Below, piece by piece: positions 41,310-49,367 of a DNA stretch of 49,367 nt; position 1 is the first letter of the stretch; every line of letters starts with the position of its first letter. Origin of the DNA: Candidatus Parcubacteria bacterium (GTDB taxonomy: Bacteria; Patescibacteriota; Microgenomatia; Levybacterales; GWA1-39-11); assembly GCA_003599595.1 (NCBI GenBank), contig QZIP01000049.1, forward strand, positions 1 through 49,367. The letters run 5' to 3'. Under the pieces are notes generated by a model. It was not told where the DNA came from. It made no database searches and saw only the letters and a program-made list of their open reading frames with translations. The position numbers and the translations under genes are program-made.

Positions 41310-41810
41310 CTAATTGTCATATACTACAATACCCTGAGCGCCAGCCCCGTTATTCCATGGATCAGAAATATAACCAACGGCAGTCCAAATTATTTCCAAC
41401 AAACTTCTTTCTGCGCCAATAGGCAAAGTATAATGATCTTTAATATAAACACTATTAAACGTCCATGGAGCATTCTGAACTGGAGAAGCTAAAGTTAAAA
41501 CACCATAGCCTCCGTTTGCTCCTAGTAGTTTTCCACCATATGGAAATGTGCCTTCTATTGAACCTTGAGTAGAATTAGCCACGGCCTGAGTAAAGACAGC
41601 TGAATCAAAATGAACCAGTGTCATACTAATATCTACTGCGTATAAAGTTACTTGCCTTTCTGGAGGATTTTGGAAAAATCCATCCACTTCTATAGGTAAA
41701 TAACTAAATTGTGGAACAATTGTTACCTTACCCTGGTTGTCTGTAAGGCCCAATTCGCTTCCGTTGTATTTTACCAAACACTGGCCGTTAACATAATAAT
41801 TTCTAGCCAA
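41310..41810 (-). CDS. tail-tube-like protein, paralog B
   Basis: This 166-residue protein begins MARNYYVNGQCLVKY and is homologous to the upstream gene at 41876. Shared elements are MARNYY-[VI]-NG, the V-[TI]-I-x-P block, an SLVHFD / TLVHFD strand, an SA-R-S-L-x-E-I-I-W-x-A-x-GY-type C-terminal region and a final V-V-[YW]-D. Size, β-rich sequence and position between the head-tail genes and the chaperones fit the major tail (tube) protein. Two tandem copies could form two kinds of ring. Confidence 0.6.
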   Translation of the reverse strand: MARNYYVNGQCLVKYNGSELGLTDNQGKVTIVPQFSYLPIEVDGFFQNPPERQVTLYAVDISMTLVHFDSAVFTQAVANSTQGSIEGTFPYGGKLLGANGGYGVLTLASPVQNAPWTFNSVYIKDHYTLPIGAERSLLEIIWTAVGYISDPWNNGAGAQGIVVYDN

Positions 41811-41875
41811 ACTTCACCTCTATTTCATTCCTCCCCAACCTCATTCTATTTTAATTTATATAATGAATTAACACA

Positions 41876-42466
41876 CTATTCAGTACTGTGATCCCAAATT
41901 ACAACACCAGAAGATTTTAATTCTTCACCTGTTGAAAGTGGAACATAAGGAATGGCTCTCCAAATACAATCAACAATAGATCTTTCAGCACTAATAGGCC
42001 ATATTATTGGTCTTTGAGCTAAATAACAAGCATTAAATCTCCAAGGTTCAGCATCAGTATCGCTCTCATCTGATGCTGACAAAAACAACGTCATAAAATG
42101 GTTGCCATTAGCATACATAGCTTTACCTGCACCTAATGGCTTCCCAGCAGCTTCCATTAAACCATCTACTCCCCCACCAGCACTTTCTGCAATGCAGGCT
42201 TTCAATATAACAGGATCAAAATGTACTAAACTCATTGTGATAGTGACATCTGTTAACATCCACATAACTTCTGGAGGAATTTCACTTCCAAAATCATCAT
42301 ATCTATAATCTTTATGTCTATAATTCGGAATTATTTTTACTACACCCTGAGTGTTAGTTAATCCCAATTCTTGGAGTTCTCCATCTTCTCCTATCGCTAA
42401 AGCTGTGCCTTCCATTCCCCGCACTCTAACCATACATGATCCATTTATGTAATAATTTCTAGCCAT
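41876..42466 (-). CDS. tail-tube-like protein, paralog A
   Basis: This 196-residue protein begins MARNYYINGSCMVRVRG and carries an extra loop (EGTALAIGEDGELQEL, near residue 20) absent from paralog B. It shares the VTITMSLVHFD strand, ISAERSIVDCIWRAIPY and VVIWD with that paralog. Its position is next to the head-tail connector genes. It is either the main tube protein or a tail-terminator/initiator version of it. Confidence 0.6.
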   Translation of the reverse strand: MARNYYINGSCMVRVRGMEGTALAIGEDGELQELGLTNTQGVVKIIPNYRHKDYRYDDFGSEIPPEVMWMLTDVTITMSLVHFDPVILKACIAESAGGGVDGLMEAAGKPLGAGKAMYANGNHFMTLFLSASDESDTDAEPWRFNACYLAQRPIIWPISAERSIVDCIWRAIPYVPLSTGEELKSSGVVIWDHSTE

Positions 42467-42469
42467 GAT

Positions 42470-42874
42470 TTATAGTGGATCACCTGAAATTAAGAGAACC
42501 TCTACACATAAATGGTTTTCAAACAATTTTCCAGTCATTGTATTTGTCGCTTCCACCTGCCACATTCTTAATACTTGTCCTTCATCAGATAATTCTTCAA
42601 TTTGATCTAATGCATTTATATACTTAACACCAATTGCATCCATACTTGTTCTTGGAATATGGAAAGTAGTTCTATAACTAGCACTCATATCATGTGAAAT
42701 AGGTTCATCAGTTTTGTATATGTAATTTCTTCTTACTTGAACTAATGTGTAAGAAGTAACTACACCTGACTGTTGATCATCATTTCTTTTCAACAGTCTA
42801 ACTGTTTTTAACATTCCAACACCAGAATACAATCCTATATGGAAATATCTGGTATTGTAACGATCAATTGGCAC
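42470..42874 (-). CDS. head-tail joining/completion protein candidate
   Basis: This 134-residue protein has a β-rich body (FHIGLYSGVGMLKTVRLLKR, VVTSYTLVQVRRNYI) and no recognisable catalytic motif. Its place in a run of connector-sized genes between head and tail tube suggests a head-closure or tail-terminator role. Confidence 0.5.
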   Translation of the reverse strand: MPIDRYNTRYFHIGLYSGVGMLKTVRLLKRNDDQQSGVVTSYTLVQVRRNYIYKTDEPISHDMSASYRTTFHIPRTSMDAIGVKYINALDQIEELSDEGQVLRMWQVEATNTMTGKLFENHLCVEVLLISGDPL

Positions 42875-42876
42875 AA

Positions 42877-43068
42877 TTAATTACTCGTAATAATCAAAAA
42901 TCTATATAGCAATTCTAATGTTTCTGTCTGAGTTAATCCACCATCTTCAAATTTTTTAACAGCAAACACTTCTCTTATTTTGTCAATTAAATCTTTTTTG
43001 AGAGCATCCGAATCAGGAGCTCTTCTCATTTCACTACCATCAAAGTAAGAAAAAGATTTTGGATTCAA
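42877..43068 (-). CDS. short paralog of the tail assembly chaperone
   Basis: This 63-residue protein (FSYFDGSEMRRAPDSD... VFAVKKFEDGGLTQTETLELL) matches two blocks of chaperone G at 40951 but lacks its N-terminal 25 residues and the slippery end. It lies upstream, next to the connector gene. It may regulate chaperone assembly or be a remnant of duplication. Confidence 0.6.
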   Translation of the reverse strand: MNPKSFSYFDGSEMRRAPDSDALKKDLIDKIREVFAVKKFEDGGLTQTETLELLYRFLIITSN

Positions 43069-43069
43069 T

Positions 43070-43762
43070 TTACCACTTCCAGTTTCTATAAGGTCCGAGA
43101 ATTGCGGTTAGGATGTCCCAGAAATCTCTCATCCAATAACTGACTGACCTTTCTTCATAACTTTCACCAGTAAGCCAACGTCCTAATGGGAACATATCTC
43201 TAAGTTGGGCAATAATAAGGTTGTTAGCCATCCTAAAAGCTGCTGGGAGCGTGTCTACACTCCAACCTGCGGTATATATCACTTTTATTGAACCAACATC
43301 CTGACCAACGAAGGGAGACAATAAACCAACTTGTCTCATAATTGGTTTAGGCCAGTAGTTACCCAATCTAATCAAAATTCCACATCTTGAAGTTCCATCA
43401 TCCTGATCTATTTGTAATGTATAATCTGTTCCATATACTTTAGGATCACCAGAAAATGCATCATCACTTGTTCCAAAATTACCACCTTCATGTACCCAAA
43501 CTTGCAAATCTTCATAATCTCCTGTAGGAGATGGATTAACAGGTCTATTTCTTAATAATAATCTTTGAGTTCCCGTTCCATCATAATACTGAGTCCGAGT
43601 AAGATAATTAATTCCGTTAAATGGACGTCCCAAATATGTATTGATTATGTCACTGGCCCATTCAGCATACAGTAGTAATTTTGCATCTTGAGTTGAATCG
43701 GTTTGTGGAATATCCAATACAGTTTTAATTTCTCTCAAATCTGATAGTATGAGGTTAGCCAT
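43070..43762 (-). CDS. head-tail connector / adaptor protein
   Basis: This 230-residue protein begins MANLILSDLREIKTVLDIPQTDST, with helix DAKLLLYAEWASDIINTYLGRPF. A strand-rich region contains RPVNPSP and IKVIYTAGWSVDTLPAAFRMANNLIIAQL. This is the layout of the gp6-like / Phage_connect_1 adaptor, which forms a ring between portal and tail. The gene position after the capsid genes supports it. Confidence 0.72.
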   Translation of the reverse strand: MANLILSDLREIKTVLDIPQTDSTQDAKLLLYAEWASDIINTYLGRPFNGINYLTRTQYYDGTGTQRLLLRNRPVNPSPTGDYEDLQVWVHEGGNFGTSDDAFSGDPKVYGTDYTLQIDQDDGTSRCGILIRLGNYWPKPIMRQVGLLSPFVGQDVGSIKVIYTAGWSVDTLPAAFRMANNLIIAQLRDMFPLGRWLTGESYEERSVSYWMRDFWDILTAILGPYRNWKW

Positions 43763-43767
43763 TATGT

Positions 43768-44874
43768 TTAACTCGATGTTCTAGATCGAATTTCTCTTCC
43801 TCTGCCGCTAGATCGAATTTCTGGTTTTGGTGTAGAAGGAGCATTTTGTTTGTTTACTAATCTTCGTTCAGCTTGAGACATACCAGGAACTATGGTTCTC
43901 TTATGAGGGTGTTCTTCATAATCACTACGAATATAAGTATTCATCTCACCTAATTCTTTGTTTAACTTCTCTAAATCATCTAATTCCTTGGCTACTGATT
44001 TCAATTTTTCAACAAGTAGTTTTTTAATTTTGGGATCAGATGTTTCACTCAACATCTTATCATAAAAAACTAAGGATTTAGTACCTTCACTAAATAGGTG
44101 TTTGACTAATTGTTTAGCTGTATATTTTCCTGAATCATCTTGACTTACTTGTTGTTCCCCACCGCCAGTAAACATAGAAACTCTACTACGTGCAGGAGCT
44201 CCTTGTTTATTGCGAGTATCTTGTTGCTGGTAATACTGAGCAGCCGCATTAGGTTTAGGAGCAGCTGCAGCTTGACGGTTATTAATTGTTCCAGGAATTG
44301 GTTGTGCTTTTGTTCCATCAGCTAAAGACTTATCATATTGTACTTCTTCATGCGCGTTAGGTCTAGGAGCAGCAGGTTTAGTATGAGCTGAATATGGTCG
44401 AGCTATTTGGGTTTTCTTTTGTGGTTTTACTGGTGCAGCCATTGCTTTCCCTTTGTTTGGATCTGGTTTGTCACCAGTTTTAGCTGGTCTTTGGTCGTAT
44501 TTTGATTCTGGTTTTTCTTTATACGTAGGAGATTTAGGATCACGAGTAGAAGCCCCTTGTTTCGGTCCTTGAGGTAAAGATTTTTTACTATCTTTTGGTA
44601 TTGATAATGGTTTACTATTTTTTCTAGTGTCTAATTTAGTTTTACTACCATGACTGGCATGACCATACATATACCTATTTGGTTTATGTTGGTTGGCTCT
44701 AGGTTTTGCGTTTTCTGGAGGGAAGTCATCTAATCCTTTATTTTCATCTTTTATCTTCTTTCCTGTCATATAATTTTCCCCAGTGCTTGCTTGACATACT
44801 GCATATGGATTAACATCCCCTCCCTGTTTCTTAACCTTTTCAACACACCTTGAAACTTTTGTATTTTTGGGCAT
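43768..44874 (-). CDS. basic, partly disordered head-region protein
   Basis: This 368-residue protein starts MPKNTKVSRCVEKVKKQGGDVNPYAVCQASTGE, a Cys-containing helix. The next 200 or so residues are low-complexity, rich in K, P, N, Q and R. A helical region (LVKHLFSEGTKSLVFYDKM, KSVAKELDDLEKLNKELGEM) and a Ser/Arg tail follow. It may link DNA or capsid inside the head. It follows the strong hairpins after the capsid/decoration genes, so its expression is probably lower. Confidence 0.55.
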   Translation of the reverse strand: MPKNTKVSRCVEKVKKQGGDVNPYAVCQASTGENYMTGKKIKDENKGLDDFPPENAKPRANQHKPNRYMYGHASHGSKTKLDTRKNSKPLSIPKDSKKSLPQGPKQGASTRDPKSPTYKEKPESKYDQRPAKTGDKPDPNKGKAMAAPVKPQKKTQIARPYSAHTKPAAPRPNAHEEVQYDKSLADGTKAQPIPGTINNRQAAAAPKPNAAAQYYQQQDTRNKQGAPARSRVSMFTGGGEQQVSQDDSGKYTAKQLVKHLFSEGTKSLVFYDKMLSETSDPKIKKLLVEKLKSVAKELDDLEKLNKELGEMNTYIRSDYEEHPHKRTIVPGMSQAERRLVNKQNAPSTPKPEIRSSGRGREIRSRTSS

Positions 44875-44903
44875 GTTACATCCATATCAAAATATATATT
44901 AAA

Positions 44904-44950
44904 CGCAACTGGGATAAGGGACTGGAAAACAATCCCTTATCCCAGTTGCG
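44904..44950 (-). terminator. strong hairpin after the capsid operon
   Basis: A perfect 18-base inverted repeat (44904-44921 and 44933-44950) with an 11-base loop lies after the decoration gene, about 30 bases before the next start. On the minus strand it is followed by loose T-rich sequence, not a clean T run. It is likely a terminator or mRNA-stabilising/processing structure that lowers downstream expression. Confidence 0.65.
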
Positions 44951-44964
44951 ATTAGCTAGGAAGA

Positions 44965-44984
44965 AGGGTAGTCGCGACTACCCT
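44965..44984. terminator. perfect 20-base palindrome
   Basis: A 10-base perfect palindrome half (AGGGTAGTCG with its reverse complement adjacent) lies nine bases after the stop of the 173-residue gene and just before the 18-pair hairpin. Being symmetric, it could form a hairpin on either strand or be a protein-binding site. Confidence 0.55.
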
Positions 44985-44992
44985 AATTATCA

Positions 44993-45514
44993 TTAAACGT
45001 TTACAGAACCAGCAGCAAGTGGCTGCCATGAGAAACCACCACCAGAACCTGTGGTTCTCTTGTTGCTTACGAATCCAGCAACAAACCAGTTGGGGAATGG
45101 ACCAGATACAGAAATTAATCTAGCATACTGGTGTGGTCTCTGGAACGCACCAAAGGCAATACCACCAGAACAGAACTGAGGAGCGTCAGCTACAGGAGCA
45201 GTAACAGAATAGTTACCACTTACCCATAAACCACTATTCACCCAGAAAGTTCCACCACTTTCAACATTTACTGGCATTTGTGGCAATCCACTAGTTGGAT
45301 CAGTAAAGCTGCCAGAAGTGGTAGTATCAGAAGTCTGAATGCGCAATTGAATCACACCAGATCCTGCACCACCAGCACACCACACGTTGCAATACGTGTT
45401 AGCATGCATTAGATCTACAATTTCACCAACAGTCAAGTTAATACCAGAACCCATACTTATGGAAGCTCTGTAATCACAAGTGTTGGCAATATCAACAACT
45501 AAATTAGCACTCAT
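44993..45514 (-). CDS. head decoration protein candidate
   Basis: This 173-residue protein is β-rich with many G, S, T, N and V residues and few charges, starting MSANLVVDIANTCDYRAS. It lies directly after the major capsid gene and before strong hairpins, the usual setting for a highly expressed decoration or cement protein. There is no certain sequence match. A good AGGAGATT ribosome site precedes the ATG. Confidence 0.6.
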   Translation of the reverse strand: MSANLVVDIANTCDYRASISMGSGINLTVGEIVDLMHANTYCNVWCAGGAGSGVIQLRIQTSDTTTSGSFTDPTSGLPQMPVNVESGGTFWVNSGLWVSGNYSVTAPVADAPQFCSGGIAFGAFQRPHQYARLISVSGPFPNWFVAGFVSNKRTTGSGGGFSWQPLAAGSVNV

Positions 45515-45572
45515 TTATCAAAATCTCCTGTTAGGAAGTTCGTTTTTCTATGTTTATATTTGTTCATTCAAC

Positions 45573-45605
45573 CCCAACCTACTCTTGTTTAGAGAGTAGG
45601 TTGGG
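45573..45605 (-). terminator. hairpin between capsid and decoration genes
   Basis: A 13-base inverted repeat (45573-45585 and 45593-45605) with a seven-base loop lies in the 102-base gap between the capsid gene stop and the decoration gene start. No T run follows. It may partially terminate or stabilise transcripts so that the two proteins are made at different ratios. Confidence 0.55.
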
Positions 45606-45616
45606 ATCGATCATAT

Positions 45617-47065
45617 TTAGATTGTTGGGTCCAAATTGTCCATCCAAACGAAGGCACTTTCGTGACGAGCCTGGATGTCAGCGGAAAGAATACCACGAAC
45701 CCAAGTTTGATCATTAGCGAAACTGGTATCGCCCTGAGTTGTTGCAGCAAACTCAATTGCTCCGAACATACCGATCAAAAGATCGCTCCACATACCACCT
45801 ACAATGTAGGTAAGGTTAGAGGAAGAACCCTTGGTACGAGCTTGAGAAACCTGAGTTGACTTGACAACTGGGTAACCTGCCAAAGTAGCAGGAGTATCTG
45901 CACCAGCTTCACGAATCAAATTGAATACAAATGGTCCCTGGTTATCACCCTGAGCAACAGCATCTGCACGTAACTGATACCACTTATACAGAGACTTTGG
46001 TCTCATGATAAAGCATTCAAACTCAGCATTAGCTTCTTCAACTGCGCTTACAAAACGATAAATATCTCTTGCGGAGAATGCATCACCGTTTGGACGTGGA
46101 TCAGAGCTAGTGAGCTTGATGATATCCTTGAAGTTAATAACACCACGAGGTTGGGTATCAGTACCGGTTCCCTGAAGACCAGCCAAGTCCAAACCAAGAG
46201 CCAAACTCTTAGTCATATCATCACGAAGCAATGCTTCGGCAGCTGGAGAAGCAAAACGAATTAATTCGTTAGGAGCCTTGATCAGAACAGCTAATTTCTT
46301 AGCCTGGAGAGTTACCTCACCAGTTCCAACCAAGGATTCTGTAATAGGAGCATTTTCACCAACCCAGTAGGTGGTGCTGGCAGATGTCTGACGTGGGAAC
46401 TTCATACGACCCTGTGGGGGAAGTGGAACTACCCGAGCGCCAGCATTTACCAATGCTTCTTTGTTACGCAAAAGTTCAATCAACTCACCCATCTCTGGAG
46501 GAGCTACGATAGCGCCACCAGTGAGTTCGTTCAACCAAGACAGAGCCTTGGAATCATAACCCAGAGACTTTAGATGCTGGGTACGCATCCACTTCATTTC
46601 GCCGTGATCAGCCTTATCTACACCAGCGCAGACCAAGCTTTTCATTTCCCGACGAAAATCTACTGGTACAAAAGCATCCATTAAATAGGAGGTACCAAGT
46701 GGGGAAAGGAAACGATTTCCTAACCCTGCATAATCATAAGCCTGATTGCCAGCATCGCGGCTTAGAGTATTATGAAGACGTTCAGCTACCTGAAGTTCAA
46801 CCTTGGCCTGTTCAGGTTTGATTTGATTGCTAACCACACCCAACATCTTGAGGAAGCTATATCCTCTAGAAGTTAGTGGATCCTCACCAATACGAGCATT
46901 GGGGAGACCAAACACCTGGGACGCATTAGGAGAACCAGGGGCTGGGGTTTTCTTTAACTGCTCAATCAAGCCACTAAAAGACTTGGTCAAACCGTTAATC
47001 TGATCATCAGTTTTGCGAGCCATATCTTGTAGACTCTTTACTTCGGATTCTAACGTAGCACTCAT
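45617..47065 (-). CDS. major capsid protein, HK97 fold
   Basis: This 482-residue protein begins with a helical, coiled-coil N-terminus (about residues 1-45, EVKSLQDMARKTDDQINGLTK-like) matching the HK97-type delta domain that is often removed by protease during head maturation. Typical phage_capsid features follow: RVVPLPPQGRMKFPRQTSASTTYWVGENAPITES, KKLAVLIKAPNELI, and RDDMTKSLALGLDLAGLQGTGTDTQPRGV (about 280-308). The C-terminal P/A domains end in HESAFVWMDNLDPTI. The gene has a clear TAGGAG ribosome site. Confidence 0.92.
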   Translation of the reverse strand: MSATLESEVKSLQDMARKTDDQINGLTKSFSGLIEQLKKTPAPGSPNASQVFGLPNARIGEDPLTSRGYSFLKMLGVVSNQIKPEQAKVELQVAERLHNTLSRDAGNQAYDYAGLGNRFLSPLGTSYLMDAFVPVDFRREMKSLVCAGVDKADHGEMKWMRTQHLKSLGYDSKALSWLNELTGGAIVAPPEMGELIELLRNKEALVNAGARVVPLPPQGRMKFPRQTSASTTYWVGENAPITESLVGTGEVTLQAKKLAVLIKAPNELIRFASPAAEALLRDDMTKSLALGLDLAGLQGTGTDTQPRGVINFKDIIKLTSSDPRPNGDAFSARDIYRFVSAVEEANAEFECFIMRPKSLYKWYQLRADAVAQGDNQGPFVFNLIREAGADTPATLAGYPVVKSTQVSQARTKGSSSNLTYIVGGMWSDLLIGMFGAIEFAATTQGDTSFANDQTWVRGILSADIQARHESAFVWMDNLDPTI

Positions 47066-47115
47066 TAGTTAAAAACTCCTATGAGATTATTTAGGATCAA
47101 TTCAAAAAAATATTG

Positions 47116-49323
47116 TTAAACGTTACCATTGTTTCCTGCCAATTCGTTGGCAAGTTGGTTTAACTGTTGTTCAAGTTCGGACAATTGTTCACTCTGACGA
47201 AGGAGTGTTTGGCGTGTTACATGAATTTCCAAGGATTTACCCTTTATTCCCTTGTCGTCGCCACCAGCCATCGCACCACCAATAGCTTGAGCAGCCATTG
47301 GAACAGCCATTCTGGCTGCACCAGCAGCCACAGCTGGTAATACCTTCTTACTCTTTTCTTCCTTCTTACCAAACTTCTGAGCAGGATCAGTTGGTCCCAT
47401 CTTAGATGGAGATTTTGGTTTGGTTACTTCAACTTCCTTAGCAGCATCTTTCATTTCCTTGAATTTCTTCTTGGGTTTGGTTACTAAACTGACTCCCTTT
47501 TCACCAACATCTCCAACTTCATCTGGGGTTATTTCACCCAAATTACCTTCATCTGGAGAATTTTCTGGAGATACTTGTTCATTGCTATCTGGCATATTTA
47601 CATCTACATCATCGATAGCATCAAGCATTGGGTCTAACGCACTGTGTGCATCAGACAAAGCTATGTGGTGAACCAAACATTCCTGGCGATGTGGATGACC
47701 AAAATCCATAGTATCAGCAAGTTTCCCTAAGAAACCACGTGCAGAATCAATTGCTCTGCGATGGTGGCTAAAAGAACGATCGTCCCTACCGTCTTCCAAA
47801 CCTTTTTTCTTTACTAGGCTAGGGCCGCCAAACTGTTGCATTGGCTCATTGCCTAATTTTGGGTTATATCCATTTGGACTTGTCACGTCAACTTCAGTAT
47901 CTGCCTTCTCCATTTCAGAGAAGTTCTTTTTCTTAATTAAACTTGAGCCACAAAACTGCTGCATCGGTTCATTGCCTAAATCTAGTCTATATCCAGATGG
48001 ATCATGTACATTGACAAGATTAATCTGTTCATCCATTTCTTTGAAACTCTTCAGATACTTATCTTTAATAGACTTTGATTCTGCGGAATCCATTCCAAGT
48101 AAATTCTTGAAATATTTCATATTGTAATCTTCACTACCATCGGAGCCAATTTCTTCTAATGCTCTCTTATAGTGGTAAGCTTCCATACGATCTTTATTGG
48201 AAAAATCAGTGTTATTTGACATTTTCTTCAAGAAATCAGAAGCTTCCCCAACAGTCTTATGTTTATCTTTGGGGAGAGGCATAAAAGATCTATCAAACTG
48301 TTCACCTACTGGATTCATTTGATCAGTATCTGGTTTTTCATGTTCAGTGGTGGATTCAGGAACATCAATACCCTTCTTGGCAATTTGTTCTTCTAAATCA
48401 CCTTTGTGAAATGCTTTTTTGCCTTTAGAAACACCAGCAACTCCGTCAGCAATTTTTTCACGTTCACTGATGTCCATCACTGCATTTTTATCTTTGTATT
48501 CTTGATGGGCTGCTTCAGTGCCAGGAATATGTCCGTCTTCAATATCCATATCGCGGATACCTTCTTTGGACTTTCCGTATTGGTTTCTCAAAGCCTTAAC
48601 CAATCTCCGACGAAGTTCTTTAGTTTGCATACCTTCAGCAACTTCTTCAGGTGCTGGAAGTTCTTCATCATCACTATCAGCAGGTTCAGCTGGCAGCTCT
48701 TCTTCTGGCATTGTTTCTTCTAATTCATCAATTTCTTCATCTTCTTCTTCTGGGCCTAGTTCACCATCTTCTTCCATCATTTCTTCTTCACCAAGATCTT
48801 CTTCTGGAAGTTCTTCTTCCATCATTTCTTCTTCACCAAGATCTTCTTCTGGAAGTTCTTCTTCCATCATTTCTTCATCTAGAACAGGCTCATCCAAAGA
48901 ATCTGCATCACCTAATTCATCATCCATACCAATTCCATCAAGAGGAGCAGCATTTGGATGATATTTTTCAAATAGTAATTCAATTTCATCTAGCTCAGCA
49001 GCTAAATTCTGAAGTTTGTTTTGAAGATGTCCACCAATGTCTTCATGTTCTAGTAATTCGGAAATTTCATCATACTGTTCTAACAACAGTGTATTGTCAC
49101 GATGTAAACGACGAAGTACCTGAGCAGAATACTTTTCAACTTCTTGTTCATCAATGACACCGTCTGAATTGAGGTCCATTTCTTCAGGACTGCCTAAATC
49201 AATATCAGGATCGGTGCCTATATCTAAATCAGCATCCGTATCAGTAGCCATATCTGGCATTACTTCCGGAGCAGCTTTCTTGATATACCCAAGCGGATCT
49301 AGGACTCTAGAACATGCCGGCAT
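47116..49323 (-). CDS. putative scaffold / prohead core protein, acidic
   Basis: This 735-residue protein is extremely acidic in its first third. It has a canonical EF-hand-type loop DLNSDGVIDEQE at residues 50-61 and tandem EEELPEEDLGEEEMM repeats (about 155-195). The middle has charged helical parts and two related blocks (GYRLDLGNEPMQQFCG and GYNPKLGNEPMQQFGG). The C-terminal 100 residues contain A/G-rich and coiled-coil helix (RQTLLRQSEQLSELEQQL). It lies just upstream of the major capsid gene, where scaffolds and prohead proteases are encoded. No protease motif is seen, so a scaffold/core role is inferred. Confidence 0.62.
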   Translation of the reverse strand: MPACSRVLDPLGYIKKAAPEVMPDMATDTDADLDIGTDPDIDLGSPEEMDLNSDGVIDEQEVEKYSAQVLRRLHRDNTLLLEQYDEISELLEHEDIGGHLQNKLQNLAAELDEIELLFEKYHPNAAPLDGIGMDDELGDADSLDEPVLDEEMMEEELPEEDLGEEEMMEEELPEEDLGEEEMMEEDGELGPEEEDEEIDELEETMPEEELPAEPADSDDEELPAPEEVAEGMQTKELRRRLVKALRNQYGKSKEGIRDMDIEDGHIPGTEAAHQEYKDKNAVMDISEREKIADGVAGVSKGKKAFHKGDLEEQIAKKGIDVPESTTEHEKPDTDQMNPVGEQFDRSFMPLPKDKHKTVGEASDFLKKMSNNTDFSNKDRMEAYHYKRALEEIGSDGSEDYNMKYFKNLLGMDSAESKSIKDKYLKSFKEMDEQINLVNVHDPSGYRLDLGNEPMQQFCGSSLIKKKNFSEMEKADTEVDVTSPNGYNPKLGNEPMQQFGGPSLVKKKGLEDGRDDRSFSHHRRAIDSARGFLGKLADTMDFGHPHRQECLVHHIALSDAHSALDPMLDAIDDVDVNMPDSNEQVSPENSPDEGNLGEITPDEVGDVGEKGVSLVTKPKKKFKEMKDAAKEVEVTKPKSPSKMGPTDPAQKFGKKEEKSKKVLPAVAAGAARMAVPMAAQAIGGAMAGGDDKGIKGKSLEIHVTRQTLLRQSEQLSELEQQLNQLANELAGNNGNV
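48775..48870 (-). repeat. 45-base tandem repeat in the acidic scaffold-like gene
   Basis: Two nearly identical 45-base units encode a 15-residue acidic motif (EEELPEEDLGEEEMM). The units are identical at most positions, so they expanded recently and may vary in number between related phages. Confidence 0.7.
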
Positions 49324-49366
49324 ACATCAAGCCGAGGAACAGGGCGAGCTGAGCGAGGCTATGCAG
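49307..49366 (-). CDS. C-terminal end of an upstream protein (partial)
   Basis: On the minus strand the frame is open from the window edge to TAG at 49307-49309 and encodes a hydrophobic end (LHSLAQLALFLGLMYAGMF). It overlaps the start of the acidic scaffold-like gene by 17 bases. The last 50 bases of the window are GC-rich compared with the neighbours. It may be a piece of the portal/protease operon or an assembly-end effect. Confidence 0.3.
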   Translation of the reverse strand: MHSLAQLALFLGLMYAGMF

Positions 49367-49367
49367 G

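Noticed and set aside
48406-49157. Plus-strand Ser/Leu-rich frames opposite the acidic scaffold-like gene
   Set aside because: They are shadows of Glu/Asp codon runs. No ribosome sites, and their residue makeup is that of reverse-complement GAA/GAG repeats.

Overview
This window is part of the genome of an AT-rich double-stranded DNA tailed bacteriophage (Caudoviricetes). The evidence is an HK97-type major capsid protein, a head-tail connector, a tail assembly chaperone with a -1 slippery site, a set of tail and fibre genes, and a packed array of very small early-type genes. TAA, TAG and TGA all end genes here, so the standard bacterial code applies. The host cannot be read from the sequence. 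Terminase and portal are not in the window; they probably lie beyond the right edge, upstream of the capsid genes on the minus strand.

The window has two convergent halves that meet at about 14,230. Left half (1-14,236, plus strand): about 41 short genes, mostly overlapping by ATGA or TAATG. Recognisable products are an Rnl5/DRB0094-type RNA ligase, two HNH endonucleases, a sigma-70-like factor, a secreted or membrane-anchored PLD-family nuclease, an HD-domain phosphohydrolase, and a recombination module. In that module an SMC/Rad50-like ATPase is split into two genes (N lobe at 10,154, C lobe at 13,634), with the Mre11/SbcD-like nuclease gene between them. The nuclease is itself fused to an N-terminal macro-like domain. 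The rest are small zinc-ribbon proteins, one-span membrane microproteins and unrecognised proteins.

Right half (minus strand, read from 49,367 down): an acidic putative scaffold or prohead protein, major capsid protein, putative decoration protein, strong hairpins, head-tail connector and completion proteins, two tandem tail-tube-like paralogs, the chaperone pair G and GT, a short tape-measure candidate, baseplate-like proteins, then about 19 kb of fibre and adhesin genes. The fibres are built from recurring Ser-Gly repeats, collagen-like Gly-Pro-Thr tracts, YadA-head-like repeats and carbohydrate-binding-like domains. A two-domain glycosyltransferase and a methyltransferase gene sit inside the fibre cluster. 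The fibre region contains a GC-rich patch (about 20,100-20,660) that looks imported. After the fibres come a degenerate tRNA-Ala(UGC)-like element, two winged-helix-like paralogs around a KTSC-domain protein, and a release factor gene.

The most unusual item is the release factor gene (14,225-15,006, minus). Its conserved PCRF domain has no usable start codon in its own frame. The nearest good start (ATG with Shine-Dalgarno at 15,006) reaches it only through two +1 frameshifts. Both lie at sites of the form CTT-stop-C preceded by Shine-Dalgarno-like bases, as in bacterial prfB. The first stop is TAG and the second is TGA. The protein carries an RF1-type PxT motif (PPT), so the first site looks like a UAG/RF1 version of prfB autoregulation. 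I know of no described example of a tandem UAG-then-UGA frameshift control of a release factor.
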